Shown piece after piece: positions 9,850-22,230 of a stretch of 64,000 nt of DNA; within the stretch, counting starts at the first letter, position 1; every line of letters begins with the position of its first letter. The stretch is from Coenobita brevimanus (Eukaryota; Arthropoda; Malacostraca; Decapoda; Coenobitidae), in NCBI GenBank assembly GCA_032717465.1, contig CM064655.1, positions 23,034,603 to 23,098,602 of the forward strand, in the 5' to 3' direction. The notes beneath the pieces are model-generated. The model saw nothing but the letters and a program-made list of their open reading frames with translations, was not told the origin of the DNA and did not search any database. The translations under genes were made by a program, and so were the position numbers.

Positions 9850-12800
9850 GCAGCAACTACATTCAGAAATCATTATTACCATGTTTGGATAGATGCATCA
9901 ATACTTGCAAAATTACGAACAAAAGTTCAACCAATAGTGTAGATACATCCACTCAGGCACCTCAAATTGAGCAGGCGATGATAGATGATAGAACAAGCGA
10001 TGATAGAAGGGCGATAAGCGATAGTACAAAAAATTGTTATATTAGTAAAGTAAAGAGTTTCCCAGTTAGTAATAAAATAAATAACAGCAAATGCCAAGGT
10101 AGAGGCATAACTACTAGTAATAATCTGAAAGTGTACTACACAAACAGCCGGAGTTTACGTAATAAAATGGATGAACTGAGGGCTTTAATTTGTACAGAGA
10201 AAATAGACATTGCCGTTATTAGTGAAACTTGGATGAATACAGACACTCGAGAATTTTTAGCAGAATATCAGATTAAAGGCTATAATATTATTGTGTCAAA
10301 CCGTCAGGGAAGAAAGGGGGAGGGGTAGCTATTTATGTAAAGGATTCATTAAACTGTTACAATAAAGCAGACATTAAAGTAAATAGGGACACAGAAAGTG
10401 TCTGGGTTGAAATTAGTAACAATAGGGAGAAATTAGTCTTAGGAGCAATTTACAGATCTCCTAAATTAAGTAGAGCTGATAGTAAATACCTTTGGGAGGA
10501 AATTAGGAAAGCATCACAGTCCAGCTTAGTAATAATTGTAGGGGACCTTAATCTGCCAAGGATAGATTGGAGAAATCAGACAGGAGATGCAGAGTCAGAG
10601 GAATTTCTAGAGGTAGTACAGGATAATTTCCTTTATCAGTATATCAGGGAGCCCACCAGAGGTAATAATATACTAGATTTGGTTTTAGCTAATAAAGAAA
10701 ATATCATTAGCGATATAGAGGTTGGTGGACGACTTGGTAATAGCGATCATGAAGAAATTAAGTTCAAATTTATTTGGGATGTCTGTTCCACTGAAAATAC
10801 CTCCACCGTTCCTAATTTTCGTCTAGGAGATTTCGATGGCTTAAGAGCTTATTTTCGAACGGTATTCCACAGGGAGATTAGCTATTTGAGGGAATGTCAG
10901 GTCAGAGGGGAACCCCAGGTCATAGATCAGGCGCAGGAAACACCTGGGGATGTCCGTCAGGTGTCTGTGAGGGGGGAGGTGGTAGATAGGAATGTAGTCC
11001 ACGTGACGGAAATTAACTCAGCTCCAGTACCAAGCAGACGTTCGACCAGTGAGAAGTATAACGAGTTAATAAATATAATACACGGAGGCCAAGATAGATA
11101 TATTCCATCAAAACCGTTTAGAACTAATAATTCAGAACCTAGATGGTTAAACAACAGATTAAAATCTCTCATAGGCCAAAGGAAAGGAATATATAGAAAA
11201 ATAAAACGTGGAGAGGAACACTTACGTAACCGGTACACAATTTTAAATAGAGAAGTAAAGAGGGAGATAAGAAAAGCAAAGAGAAGTTATGAAATTAAGG
11301 TTGCCAGTGAATCAAAAGAAAACCCCAAGGGTTTTTATCAAATGTACCGAACGAAAAATAAAGATAGGATAGGACCACTCAGAACAGAATCAGGTGACAT
11401 TACCAGTGAAGATAAAGAAATGTGCTCCATCCTAAATAATTATTTCATATCAGTATTCACCAAGGAAAATCTTAGCCTGGTCCCTCAAGCAGCAAATATT
11501 TACCATGAGAATACGGAAAATATTCTTAGTAAAATAACCATTAGTAAGGAGGACGTATTGAAAGAAATTAATAAGTTAAAACCTCAAAAATCGCCAGGTC
11601 CGGACGATATATATGCAAAAATTATAAAGGAAACCAAAGAAGAATTATGTCAGCCACTTTTAACGTTATTTAATGACTCTTTAAGTTCAGGAGAAGTTCC
11701 AGAGGCGTGGAAAACCGCAAACGTAGTGCCCATCTTTAAAAAGGGTGATAAATCAGCTGCGTCGAATTATCGTCCGATAAGTCTAACGTCAATAGTAGGA
11801 AAAATGTTAAGAGTCAATTTTGGCAAATAAGATTAGAGAACACTTAGAAAGATTTAATCTTATAAACGAAAGTCAGCACGGATTCAGGCAAGGACGATCC
11901 TGCCTCACAAATTTGTTGTCATTCTACTCGGAGGTCTATGAGGCAGTAGATAGCGATAAAGCTTACGATGTTATTTATCTGGACTTTAGTAAAGCTTTTG
12001 ATAGGGTCCCACACGAAAGGTTAGTTAGAAAGGTTCGAGCACACGGTATAGACGGCGATATCTTAAATGGATAGAATCCTGGCTGAAAGGACGAAAGCAG
12101 AGAGTATTAATAAATGGAACTACCTGTAAGTCGGACTGGGGATTAGTAACTAGCGGTGTACCACAGGGTTCAGTACTCGGTCCCTTATTATTTATCATAT
12201 ATATAAATGATCTAGACTTAGGAGTCAATAGCAGCATCAGCAGATTTGCCGACGATACAAAAATAGGGCGTATCATTAACTCTACTGACGATTGCCATAA
12301 CTTACAAAAAGACCTCGATACATTGTCCAAATGGTCTAAAACTTGGCAAATGGAATTTAACGTTGAAAAATGTAAAGTACTTAACGTAGGCAAGACCATT
12401 GGAGATACTAAATACAGCTTAGATAACAAAGAAATTAGCAAATCGGAATGCGAGAGAGATCTAGGAGTTATGATTAGTAACGACCTTAAACCAAGGCAAC
12501 AGTGCATTAATGCGAGGAATAAAGCAAATAGGGTCCTAGGATTTATTTTGAGAAGCGTGAGCAATAGATCATCCAAAGTAATACTAAAACTTTATCTAGC
12601 ATTAGTAAGGCCACATTTAGACTACGCAGTACAATTCTGGTGTCCTTACTATAGAATGGATATTAATTCGTTAGAAAATGTACAGAGAAGAATGACTAAA
12701 ATGATACATGACGTCCGGAACCTGTCATATGAAGACAGACTGAAAAGACTAAGTCTGCATTCGCTAGAGAGGCGTAGAGTAAGGGGAGACTTAATTGAGG

Positions 12801-13054
12801 TGTTTAAGTGGATGAATGGTATAAATAAGGGAGATATTAACAAGGTACTTAAAGTGAGCATACAGGATAGAACTAGAAATAATGGTTTCAAACTAGAAAA
12901 ATTCCGTTTCAGTAAGGAAATCGGTAGAAATTGGTTTGGTAATAGAGTAGTAGACGAATGGAATAAGCTACCTAGTAAAGTAGTTGCTGCCTCTTCCATT
13001 GAGAGTTTCAAGCATAGGCTAGATAAGCATATGACAAATAAGGGGTGGATATAG
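9850..13054 (+). pseudogene. LINE ORF2: APE endonuclease and reverse transcriptase, frameshifted
   Basis: The endonuclease starts near 10110 (YTNSRSL, then SETW at about 10228), continues through GDLNLPRIDW near 10540 and SDHEE near 10745. The RT has the KSPGPDD motif near 11590, SNYRPISL near 11765, SKAFDRVPHE near 11990, PQGSVLGPLL near 12165 and the FADD active site at 12245-12256, then the C-terminal LVRPHLDY and DLIEVFKW region. The reading frame changes near 10315 (in a G-rich run), near 11815 and near 12065, so no single product can be made. The breaks are single-base indels rather than large deletions, which suggests moderate age. Confidence 0.8.
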
Positions 13055-13370
13055 GATATTGGATATAGAATAAAGAAAATCTTATAACCAATACTAATTC
13101 AAAAAATTTTTCTTTTCAGGTTACACTATGATAGTCTCTATTCTCCTTTCACACTTTCCTGTAAAATGTCCACGCCAGTTTTTCTATACGGCGTGGTGTT
13201 CTTTCTGACTTTTTCCTGGAGGGTTTGGAGGGCGGGGGAGAGCCTTCTTCTTTGCTATCCTTATCTCATTCTAGTAGTTTAGTTACTCTTCTAGGAGCTG
13301 CCTAGCATGGGCCAACCGGCCTACTGCAGTTATCCTCTCTTCTTATGTTCTTAAGGAAGGGTGTGGTGTG

Positions 13371-13557
13371 GCAGGAGGAGGGATGGAGAAGAAAGTAGAG
13401 GAGGAAGAAGAGAATGAGGGAAGGAATAAGCAGAGAACGAAAAAGAGAGTGTGAAGGAGGAAAGTGTGTGAAGTGGCAGGGTGTGAGTTTATGTGGGGTT
13501 GCTGGATGTGGAATGACAGGGTGTGGAGTTGCAAAGTGTGGAAAGAGGGTGAAGTTT

Positions 13558-13560
<3 letters not shown>
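13371..13560. repeat. G-rich low-complexity stretch
   Basis: GAGGAAG words pass into GTGTGGAGT/GGCAGGGTGTG words, similar to 7246-7960. Confidence 0.5.

Positions 13561-13561
<1 letters not shown>

Positions 13562-13630
<69 letters not shown>
13562..13630. repeat. (AC)n microsatellite
   Basis: Pure AC dinucleotides for about 69 bases. 13631-14188 shows no recognised gene or repeat. Confidence 0.96.
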
Positions 13631-13634
<4 letters not shown>

Positions 13635-14188
13635 TTCCCAGACCCTAAAATTATATTTTAAAAAATACAAGACATCTAAAAGGAGTGAAGCAGAGGGGAG
13701 AGTGGAATTTTAGCAGCACATTCCCTTCAGCGCGATGACGTCTGTTCCAAATTAATCTTGGTGTTACCTGCCTGATAATACATGTTAGGAGAGGCCCCCC
13801 GTAGAGAAAGGCTAAGTTACATGCTACAATTAAGGGGTGGAGAGTAGATTACGTTATAATTTAGTGGTTTATAACATGACCTACTATATCATATACACAA
13901 ATTATGTTATACATTAATAAAACTGCCATACTGCAGTAGTGTGAGAGATTAAATCATTATGAACACGGTGATGACAAAGATTTAAAATATATAGCTTACT
14001 ACAGTCACTCATACAGGATTGGACAGAAAACTATGACTGACAACATTACAAGAGACTTAAGTACTACAAACATGGGTATGGCCAAATATATATTACATTT
14101 CACCGTGATATATCACGATAAGGAACTGGAGCACATATTATATTTTTAGCAATACGTGAAGAGAAGAGACTCAAGATTTATATACATC

Positions 14189-14264
14189 ATTATTTTGTTT
14201 GTGGCCACCCCAAATAAGGGATTAAGGCGTCTGGCTATAGATAGATTGATAGATAGATTATTTT
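14189..14264 (+). mobile_element. 60 bp LINE 3'-end scrap with 8 bp TSD
   Basis: 14197-14256 matches the last 60 or so bases of the LINE family at 24244-25092 and 54515-57695: TTTGTGGCCACCCCAAA, then GGCGTCTGGCTATAGATAGA and a GATA-type tail. It is flanked by ATTATTTT at 14189-14196 and 14257-14264. It is therefore an extremely 5'-truncated insertion in which reverse transcription stopped almost at once. Other parts of 14157-14400 show nothing recognised. Confidence 0.65.
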
Positions 14265-14401
14265 TGACAATATACTTAGAGGAGAGACTTAATAATTATA
14301 CACAACGATTCAGACTACGTGAAGATAGATTGAGGGAGAGTGCGTGTGTTGCTTGGACACAACTAGAGTGCGAAGACAACAACAGGACGAATATATGAAG
14401 C

Positions 14402-17400
14402 TGAGTATACCGTGGTGAGTGTAGCCTATACACTGTATATACACTGTATATGGCTAGTGAGGGAGTGATCGCCCTCTACCTACACAGATCAAAAGCCCTC
14501 GGGAGCAGGGGGGTGGTTGCTTTCTCTGGCAGAGGAACTCCTTGAGAGTGAAATGGCTGGGAAGCATGCCGGCACGTGACTGGCTACAGCATAGCTGGGT
14601 CTTTCGGGTGTGGGCAATCAGGCAAGTTAGCTGCCTACTGCGACTGCAACACAATGGCGAGGTGTTCAGGAAGTTAGCCAAAGAAACCTTGATGGACTCT
14701 GAAAGAACAATAATGGCCCCCAGTCCCGTGCAGCCCTTAAATGGGCAGGGGGTGCTAAGAATCTCACGGTTGCCTCAATTACAATCTAATTCCTTTGTCA
14801 ATGCAAAAAATACAATTAAAATTGGTAACTGGAATGTGAGAACGCTAAATCATGACGGTAAAATCGATGAGTTAGTGAAGGTTTTTCAAAATTACGGACT
14901 TGATATTTGTGCTCTGACAGAAACTAGATTAACTGGAGTCGATAAGTTGGATTTGGAGGATGGTATACGTTTATTGATATCTGGTCGACAGGACGGAATG
15001 CATTATCAGGGAGTAGGATTGTTGCTGGGTTGTAAGGCAAATAAGGCTTTATGTGAGTGGGATCCTATAGATGAGCGATTGTTATACGCACGGTTTGAAT
15101 CAAATCATGGCAACATCAGTCTGTTTGTGTGTTATGCACCTACTAATGATGCACTCGATGAAAGGAAAGACACATTTTATGAAAAGTTGCAAGAAGGAGT
15201 AAGAAGGGTACCTAGACATGATGTTTTGATCTGCGTTGGAGACTTTAATGCAGTAATGGGCTGTTCAAATGAGGGATTTGAGGCATGTATGGGTAAGATG
15301 GGAGTTGGTAGTAGGATGAGTGAAAACGGAGTGAGGTTTGGAAGCTTCTGTCTAGCAAATGACTTAGTCATCGGGGGCACACTCTTTCAGCATTGCAATA
15401 TACACAAGACAACTTGGGTGTCGCCGTGTGGAAAATATAAAAATCAGATTGATCACATCGCTATCAGTAGGAGGCATAGAAGTTCTCTGCTAGATGTTCA
15501 TGTTAAACGGTGAGCGGATATTGGTAGTGACCATCAACTCAGCATTGCAAAAATAAGGTTTAAACTTAAAAATCAGAAGGAAAAATCTGGTGTTGGTAGA
15601 TACGATATTGTTAAGCTTAGAAGGGAAGGAGAAGAAAAGGAGGAATTCAGATTAGAATGCAGAAATAGGTTTTTGGTGTTGGAAACGTTGGAAGAGGGGG
15701 AGAGAAGTGTAGATGAGATGTGGGAGGATGTGAACAAAGTTTTGCATGAGACTGCTGAATGTACGATTGGAAGGAGACATAGCTTCAGGAGAAAGAAATG
15801 GATATCAGAGGAAACGTGGGATATGATAAAAAAGAGAGGTGAGGCTAAATTGAGGAGTGAGATGCAATGCGTTGATGAACAAGAGATTGAATTAGCAAGA
15901 GCTGCGTACTGGAGTTTGAATTCAGAAGTAAGAAGGTTAGTTAGGAGAGATAAAAGAAGATGTGTGGATGAAAAGGTTGCAGAGACTGAAATCTTAATAA
16001 ACAAAAATGATGGACAGAGTCAAAGAATAGCATATGAATCGATTAGAGAACTGAGTGGTAATGCAGGTAAGCGCAAGGAAATACCAGTTAGAGACAGGGA
16101 AGGAAATTTATTGACCAAAGATGGAGATATTAAAAATAGATGGAAAGAGCATTTTGAGACAGTTCTTAATAGACCAATACCACCAGAAGAGGATATACCG
16201 TCTGCTCAGGAAGATTTAAATATAGAAACAGGAGAGTTGAGGCTTGCAGAAGTGGAGAAAGCAGTAAAACAGTTAAAGAATAATAAGGCACCAGGGGAGG
16301 ATGGTTTATTTCCGGAAATGTTTAAAGTGGAGGGGGATAGATTAATAATGATCTTGACCAAGCTATTCAATAAGATATGGGTGACGGGGTTACTACCATC
16401 AGTTTGGAAGAATGGTGTAATTGTCAAAGTTCCGAAGAAGGGAGACCTGAGTGAATGTGGTAATTGGAGGGGAATCTCTTTGTCACCGATAGCTTTGAAA
16501 GTTTTCAGTAGAGTGTTGTTAAATAGGTTGGAGCCAGTGGTTGAGGGTATTCTGAGAGATGAACAGGCTGGTTTTAGAAAGGGACGTGGTTGCAATGATC
16601 AGATCTTTATAGTTAGGCATTTGATGCAGCAAGTTAATGAAATGAGAGTACCGTTAAGTCTTTGTTTTGTTGATTTTGAAAAGGCTTTTGATAGTGTTTC
16701 GAGAGAGACTATGGGGAAGATCATGAGACATTACGGAATACCAGAGGAGTTTGTGAGGGTCATTATGAACATGCATGAGGACACATTTTGTAAAGTGATG
16801 GTTGATGGTTGTCTGAGTGATTCGTTTGAAGTCAAGTCCGGAGTAATTCAAGGTGGTGTTCTATCGCCTTTACTATTTATATTGGTCATTGATTACATTA
16901 TGAAACGCGTTGGAACAGAAACCGGTGCAGGTATACTTTGGGGAGAGAACAGGAAACTTTTGGATTTAGATTATGCAGATGATATAGTTTTGATTTGTGA
17001 TGGGCCAGAAGAGATGCAGAGAGTGTTGGACTGTTTGGTGAGTGAAGGTCGCAAGGTGGGTTTGGTTATTAATTATGGAAAAACTGAAATAATCAATATG
17101 AATATGGAAAATGCGCAGGAATGTGTAATTGGAGATATGGTTGTAAAGCAAGTTGATAGGTTTAAATATTTAGGTACTTATTTAGCCAAGGATGGTTCTT
17201 TGAACTTTGAATTCGAGGAAAGGTTAAAGAAGGCTAATCAGGCAATGGGAATGCTTAAAAATATTTGGAATAATAACAATTTTTCTGTGCATACAAAAAT
17301 CAAACTTTATAAGGTAATGGTTAGGAGTATCTTAATTTATGGACACGAGTCTTGGTACAGCACAGTGACTATGGAAAATAAATTCTTGGTGTTTGAAAAT

Positions 17401-17773
17401 AAAGCACTTAGAAGAATATTAGGAGTTAAGTGGTGGGAAAGGATACCAAATAGTAGAATTAGAGAAATAACGGGAGTGCAGCCGATCGATGAATATGTTA
17501 GATTCTCACGATGGAAGTGGCTAGGACATGTGTATAGGAGACAGGGAATAGTACGAGGTACACCAGGGTGGGTGGCACTTGGTAGGAGAGGTAGAGGAAG
17601 GCCAAAAGAGACGTGGGTGAGGACAATGAGACGGGAAGCTGGAGATGAGTGTTGGGGAGAACTTGAGGAGTTAGCACAAGATAGGATGTGGTGGTGTGAG
17701 TTCATCGAGGCCCTATGCATCCCCGAGGGTGCCACAGGAAATGATTGATTGATTGATTGATTGAGTATACCGT
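14402..17773 (+). mobile_element. Complete RTE-like non-LTR retrotransposon
   Basis: The insertion is bounded by a 12 bp duplication TGAGTATACCGT at 14402-14413 and 17762-17773, leaving a 3,348 bp element. It has a short 5' UTR, one long reading frame with an APE endonuclease and RT, almost no 3' UTR, and a (TTGA)n tail at about 17744-17761. Size, single ORF and tetranucleotide tail match the RTE clade. The duplication with a full-length domain set means both ends are probably original. Only one in-frame stop is seen in over 1,000 codons, so it is a recent copy. Confidence 0.85.
14566..17748 (+). pseudogene. RTE-like APE endonuclease-reverse transcriptase, one stop codon
   Basis: The first ATG of the frame is at 14566. 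The endonuclease begins at about 14827 (NWNVRTL) with TETRL near 14915, GDFNAV near 15238 and GSDHQL near 15526. The single break is TGA at 15511-15513, just before the SDH motif; frame is unchanged after it and stays open to 17748. The RT has APGEDG near 16290, NWRGISL near 16462, EKAFDSV near 16678, GVIQGGVLSPLL near 16840 and the YADD site at about 16972-16983. The C-terminus has the GHVYRR and GRGRPKETW motifs typical of these enzymes. The protein nicks target DNA and copies its own RNA into the nick. A restored frame is not given here. Confidence 0.85.
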
Positions 17774-19595
17774 AAACCATGTATGACGAACCTGTACTGC
17801 GACTGCGCCGCAGGAGAGTACGATGTTCTATGGGGCAATATTTACAACCAAGCACGATGGGGGGGACCTTTGAGGATGCCGCGTGAATATGATATGCAGG
17901 GCGTGTAATTAGATAGTGTGAAGCATTTAGATAAGACATACATCCACTCAGATAGGAGGCCATGCTGGGAGATAACGCCTGGGGAGATGCCAAAGGTGAG
18001 GACCAAGAGGACGCAGACGGGGCTTAGAAGCGTAGGATGAGATGGCTCTGGTGGTTCGCTTTGAGTGAAGGAGTGAGGCCAGAGTTAATTATCGTATAAA
18101 TACATTCTAAAGTCTGTGTCTGTGAGTACGTAGCATCAATCCAGGCCAAACTACAAGGCCAACTACCATCAAACTGACACACATACCATTTTCTCCCCGT
18201 GCATCTGAATCTGCGCATGAGTCATTCTTTCCTCTATAATAATGGATTATTTTCTCCATCGCTGACAAAACAACCAAGTTTAGTCTTCTGGTACATATGA
18301 GCTTCATTATTTTTTGAGGTTCTGAGCATCTGCGCCTGCAGTTGTACACATTGTTACCAATCACTTCCAAAACTCCTTGGATATACTGTTTCTACGCACC
18401 CGACTACTATTATGGAGTAGGCAATCCATTCCCTGAGACTTAAGTAGTTCCGCCACACTGCCAGTGTTGACACAAAAACAAACTGGACCTCCTGTTTAAT
18501 AGAAAGTGCTTCATTTTTATTTTTGAAGGCCCGTTATAAATGTACGTAAGTCTGGTATCATCACAGAGTCAACCGCCACCAAATTTCATTATTATATAAA
18601 TCATACCTGACCTCCAGGTGAAAACAGGCTACCTGATTTTGGGCTTTGAGTGCACACCTGAGTATGAGCAAAACTCTGTCTTTATATTGTTGCATTATTA
18701 GACACTTGCCACCAAACATGCCCCATCAACCAAACTGCATCATATAGTGGAAATGGACTACCTGTCTGGGGGCTTCTGTGTTCCACACCCTATGAGGATA
18801 CTACTACTACGCTGAATATAATAATCGGACAGTAAGGCAAACAAAAAAAAAGTAAGAAAAAAAAAAGAAAATGAAAAAGAAGAAAGAAAGAATGAAAAGA
18901 AAGTAGGAAGAAAAAGAAGAAAGGAAAAAAAAAACACGTCTTGAAAGAGTTATTCTCAAATGTAATAGTCATAATAGCTGCAGATGTGGTAGGGGAACTG
19001 ATGAAAGTGGGAGAAGTGAGGATAGTGAAAATGGCGTTAGACATTAAAAAAAAAAAAAAAATGTTAAGTCTATTGCTCTGTACGTTTTAACAGGAGAGTA
19101 TGTGAAGTGTGGCGCTGACTCTCTTCACCTCAACTTCTCCCGTTTCCCGCACACCTTGATAACACTTTTGGATATGGGAACTTTAGAACAAATTAATTTC
19201 TACTACTGGCAGACGAGTGAATTCTGTTTAAGTGCTTTAGGAGTAATCTCTCGCTGTCTAAAGTTTAAAAAAAGGTGGAGTATGGCATTTTAACTACAGT
19301 ATATCGTTCTTGCTACAGGCCAACGCTTTTATTCGGCCTAATACTGTATTAAAAGGAAAAGAAATCCCCTAATCTCATCAAGTGTAAATCCCCAACTGTT
19401 TCGTCCTTGTTTCCATCAGATGCTCCTATTGTCTCAGCAGCAGCCTCTCGCAATCACGGGGCCATATATAGTTGGTCAGTAATGCGTTAGGTCGCAGGGA
19501 CTGGTTTTGCTGACGTCCACTCTGACCCACACCGCCTATCCCTTCACTAAGAGATGTTCCTTACAAGAGGTGTTCCTTAAGTTGGATATGTCATC
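17774..19595. other. No gene recognised
   Basis: About 1.8 kb of mixed-composition sequence. An A-rich purine run with GAAAG words lies at about 18836-18935 and an A-run at about 19045-19060. I see no coding pattern, no repeat shared with other parts of the window, and no RNA gene. Confidence 0.5.
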
Positions 19596-19663
19596 TGGTG
19601 TTAATAATAATTATGATGACGGTGATGATAATGATGATAATGATGATGATGATGGTGATGATG

Positions 19664-19704
<41 letters not shown>

Positions 19705-19728
19705 TATTATTATTATTATTATTATTAT

Positions 19729-19767
<39 letters not shown>

Positions 19768-19866
19768 TAGTATTAGTATTAGTATTAGTATTAGTATAAT
19801 TATATAATAACAATCATCACCATAATCATCATCATCAGCAGCAGCAGCAACATTATCATCGTCCAA
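19596..19866. repeat. Compound trinucleotide microsatellite with palindromic symmetry
   Basis: In order the plus strand runs GATGAT-rich, (AAT)n, (ATT)n, (AGT)n, ATTAGT repeats, then ATCATC and AGCAGC repeats. The (AAT)n and (ATT)n halves meet near 19703 and are reverse complements. The outer GATGAT and ATCATC parts also mirror one another, so the whole block can fold back on itself. Reading frames through it encode homopolymers and are not genes. Confidence 0.9.
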
Positions 19867-20295
19867 TCCTGTGTTGTCCCATGAAGTTTTAGGAGCCCTG
19901 GGCTAGGCAAGTTGGTCCTGACATTTAAGAAGAGAGTGACCAGCCTCACTCATCCATGAATCGCATTACGTGAACAATAAACCCCAACCACCCCTTGGAT
20001 GTAAATCTGCACAGGCTCAGTCCGATTGGAGCACCTTAATTACCAACTAAACCACCAAGCGCCATAATTTGGTTTTATGGTTACCACCCAGCGTAGTGAA
20101 TGGCTTTCTGGTGTACAGGAAACCTTTTGTCTTGTCGCTCAGTGTACAGTCGACCGTAGGCATAAGGAAGAGGAAAGACTGAAAGGCAGAAAGACAGAAC
20201 AGGACGGAAGGAAAGACGGAAGGTAGAGAGAAAAGGGCGGTAACCCGAGGGCAGCACTACGTCGAGTGAGTGGATGATGAGTGCCCCCACCAATA

Positions 20296-20303
20296 ACAAC
20301 AAC

Positions 20304-20335
<32 letters not shown>

Positions 20336-20340
20336 TAATG
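20296..20340. repeat. (AAC)n/(AAT)n microsatellite
   Basis: AAC repeats pass into AAT repeats. The interval 19867-20295 holds nothing recognised. Confidence 0.9.
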
Positions 20341-20580
20341 AAAAAAAAAAACGTCAAGGAGCTAAAGGGTTAACTACAACTGCGTCTAACCTTTTCACCA
20401 GCAGCATTCTCCCCTACGTAGAGTACAATCTTCCGGTGATAGCACGAAAACTGGAAAAATAATATACAAAGAATTACTACATCAGAGTAAAAGACTGGCT
20501 TCTAATTCGACCTGGCTCACTGAAATCATGTGCTTTCTACCCATGAGTACGAATGAAATATACCGTAATAATACTATATA

Positions 20581-20582
<2 letters not shown>

Positions 20583-20646
<64 letters not shown>

Positions 20647-20712
20647 ATAGATAGATAGATAGATATAGATAGATAGATAGATAGATTAATTGATTGATTG
20701 ATAGATATAGAT
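20583..20712. repeat. (AT)n followed by (GATA)n microsatellite
   Basis: Pure AT covers about 20583-20642, followed by GATA repeats at about 20646-20685 and a looser GATT/GATA tail. GATA tails also end the LINE families here, but no LINE sequence precedes this one. Confidence 0.93.
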
Positions 20713-20869
20713 ATATTCGTTTATGTTCAAGGAAAGGACCACGTTTCTGAATCGATCTTTTTCATCCACACCATAAAAAAATCCGTCGGCAGCAGAAGTA
20801 AACAAAGAAAAAAAAAGTTATGCTACAGAAAAGATTAATATGTCCGAGCGGGATAAATGGTTCCTGATT

Positions 20870-20985
20870 TGACCTCCTTTCTCCAGACCTCTAACCCCTT
20901 TACTAACAGAGGTCATCCTTCAGCTGAATAAAATCGTCTGGTCAAATAATGAAATAAAGATGTTTCCGCAATGACGGGGTTTAAG
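20870..20985. repeat. Fragment of the AATCGTCTGG palindromic repeat family
   Basis: It contains AACCCCTTTACTAACAGAGG, then CTTCAGCTGAATAAAATCGTCTGGTC and AATGACGGGGTTTAA. The order and spacing match one arm of the intact copy at 58983-59189. Confidence 0.5.
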
Positions 20986-21039
20986 ATCATTCCAAATCCT
21001 TTTCACTATATGAGATATGACATTTTTCTGGCAGAACAA

Positions 21040-21245
21040 AAATATAGAAAAAATAGAAAAGAAAAAGGGGAAGAGAAAAGAAGAGAAACAAATAAAGAAA
21101 AAGAAAAAAGAAAAGAAAAAGGCAAAGAAGAAGAAAAAAAGAAAAAAAGAAAAAAAAGAAAATACAAAAGAAAACAATTACAAAAAAGAAAATGAAAAAG
21201 AAAAAGGAAAATACAAAAGAAAAAGAAAAAGGAAACAGAAAAGAT
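21040..21245. repeat. A-rich (GAAAAA)n-like tract
   Basis: About 200 bases on the plus strand are nearly all A with regular G, giving AAAGAAAAAG words. ORFs here are Lys/Glu-rich or Phe/Ser-rich artefacts. Confidence 0.85.
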
Positions 21246-21498
21246 ATGTATACAATTTTTTTCCATCCCCTCAGCTTATACTACGAGAAGTCTCCCCTAA
21301 ATTGAAAGAAAACAAATCATCTAACAGCAGGAGAAAAAAAATCCCATAATCCACTTGAGGAATATAGTGTCTAATATTTTTCTTTTTAAACTTTGATATG
21401 ACTTATTTCTTTCCTCTCTGATTCTCTGTTTTTGTTACTCGGAGTGGACATGGTATCTGTACGTGTGATCGCGCTCCTACGTCGTGCCAAGCTGGATG

Positions 21499-21500
<2 letters not shown>

Positions 21501-21591
<91 letters not shown>
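21501..21591. repeat. (GT)n microsatellite
   Basis: Pure GT for about 91 bases. Confidence 0.97.
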
Positions 21592-21592
<1 letters not shown>

Positions 21593-21599
21593 TTGAGGC

Positions 21600-21765
21600 T
21601 AAGGGTTAACCATTTCAGTACGATGACACCTTGCATAATTTTTGTTTCTTTCAAACCATTGTGCTCTCCCTTCGGAAGATTTTTGAAGTGAGGGGGTTAA
21701 ATATACCCATAATTAACAACCCCTTCACTACCAGACGTATAATTATTAAAAACGTCTAATGGTAC
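21600..21765. repeat. Fragments of the palindromic TTAACCCCTTC repeat family
   Basis: Includes GTTAACCATTTCAGTACGAT at about 21606, GAGGGGGTTAAATATACCC at about 21690, then CAACCCCTTCACTACCAGAC and AACGTCTAATGGTACCAAGA. These are outer and inner arm motifs of the family, probably two overlapping partial copies. The region 21766-22052 is C/T-rich without a recognised gene. Confidence 0.5.
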
Positions 21766-22049
21766 CAAGAAAATAATACAAAACTTCATCACCGTTCTCT
21801 CACACCCACTTACTTCATTCTTACCTCACTCTTATACCCTCACACTTCAAGCGTTACCACTCCTTCCTTACATCACGTACCACCCTCTTTCCATCCCTCT
21901 CCTTCTTCCTTCACTTTTCTTACATCCCTCTCCTAACCTCAGTGTTCTTAACTTCCTCTCACTATTTTACTCCTTTTTAAATCCTCTTTCTTCTTACCTC
22001 ACCCTTCTAGATTCAATTTACGTACCTGACCCTAATTCTATCCACTAAA

Positions 22050-22052
<3 letters not shown>

Positions 22053-22132
<80 letters not shown>
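22053..22132. repeat. (AC)n microsatellite
   Basis: Pure AC for about 80 bases. Confidence 0.97.
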
Positions 22133-22135
<3 letters not shown>

Positions 22136-22230
22136 CAAACTGCCTGCTATCATGCACTCCCTTTCACCGTGTTATGCGTTCTCCCACGATTCATAAATTC
22201 ACACAGATACTCCTCCTATTCCTCCTCCTC

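Larger units (their letters stand above)
9019..13354 (+). mobile_element. CR1/L2-like non-LTR retrotransposon, broken ORF2
   Basis: The unit holds an esterase-type ORF1 (9019-9828), an ORF2 with APE endonuclease and reverse transcriptase (about 9850-13054) and a 3' UTR ending near CTGCAGTTATCCTCTCTTCT followed by TATGTTCTTA at about 13354. ORF1 with an SGNH domain is known from CR1 and L2 elements, and the C-terminal region after RT (VRPHLDY, DLIEVFK, WNKLPSK-type motifs) is of that group. The 3' end resembles pieces at 62515-62606. No target duplication was found, as is usual for CR1. At least three frame changes break ORF2. Confidence 0.8.

Noticed and set aside
20583..20712. LINE tail at the AT/GATA microsatellite
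   Set aside because: GATA repeats resemble LINE tails here, but no LINE sequence lies beside them.
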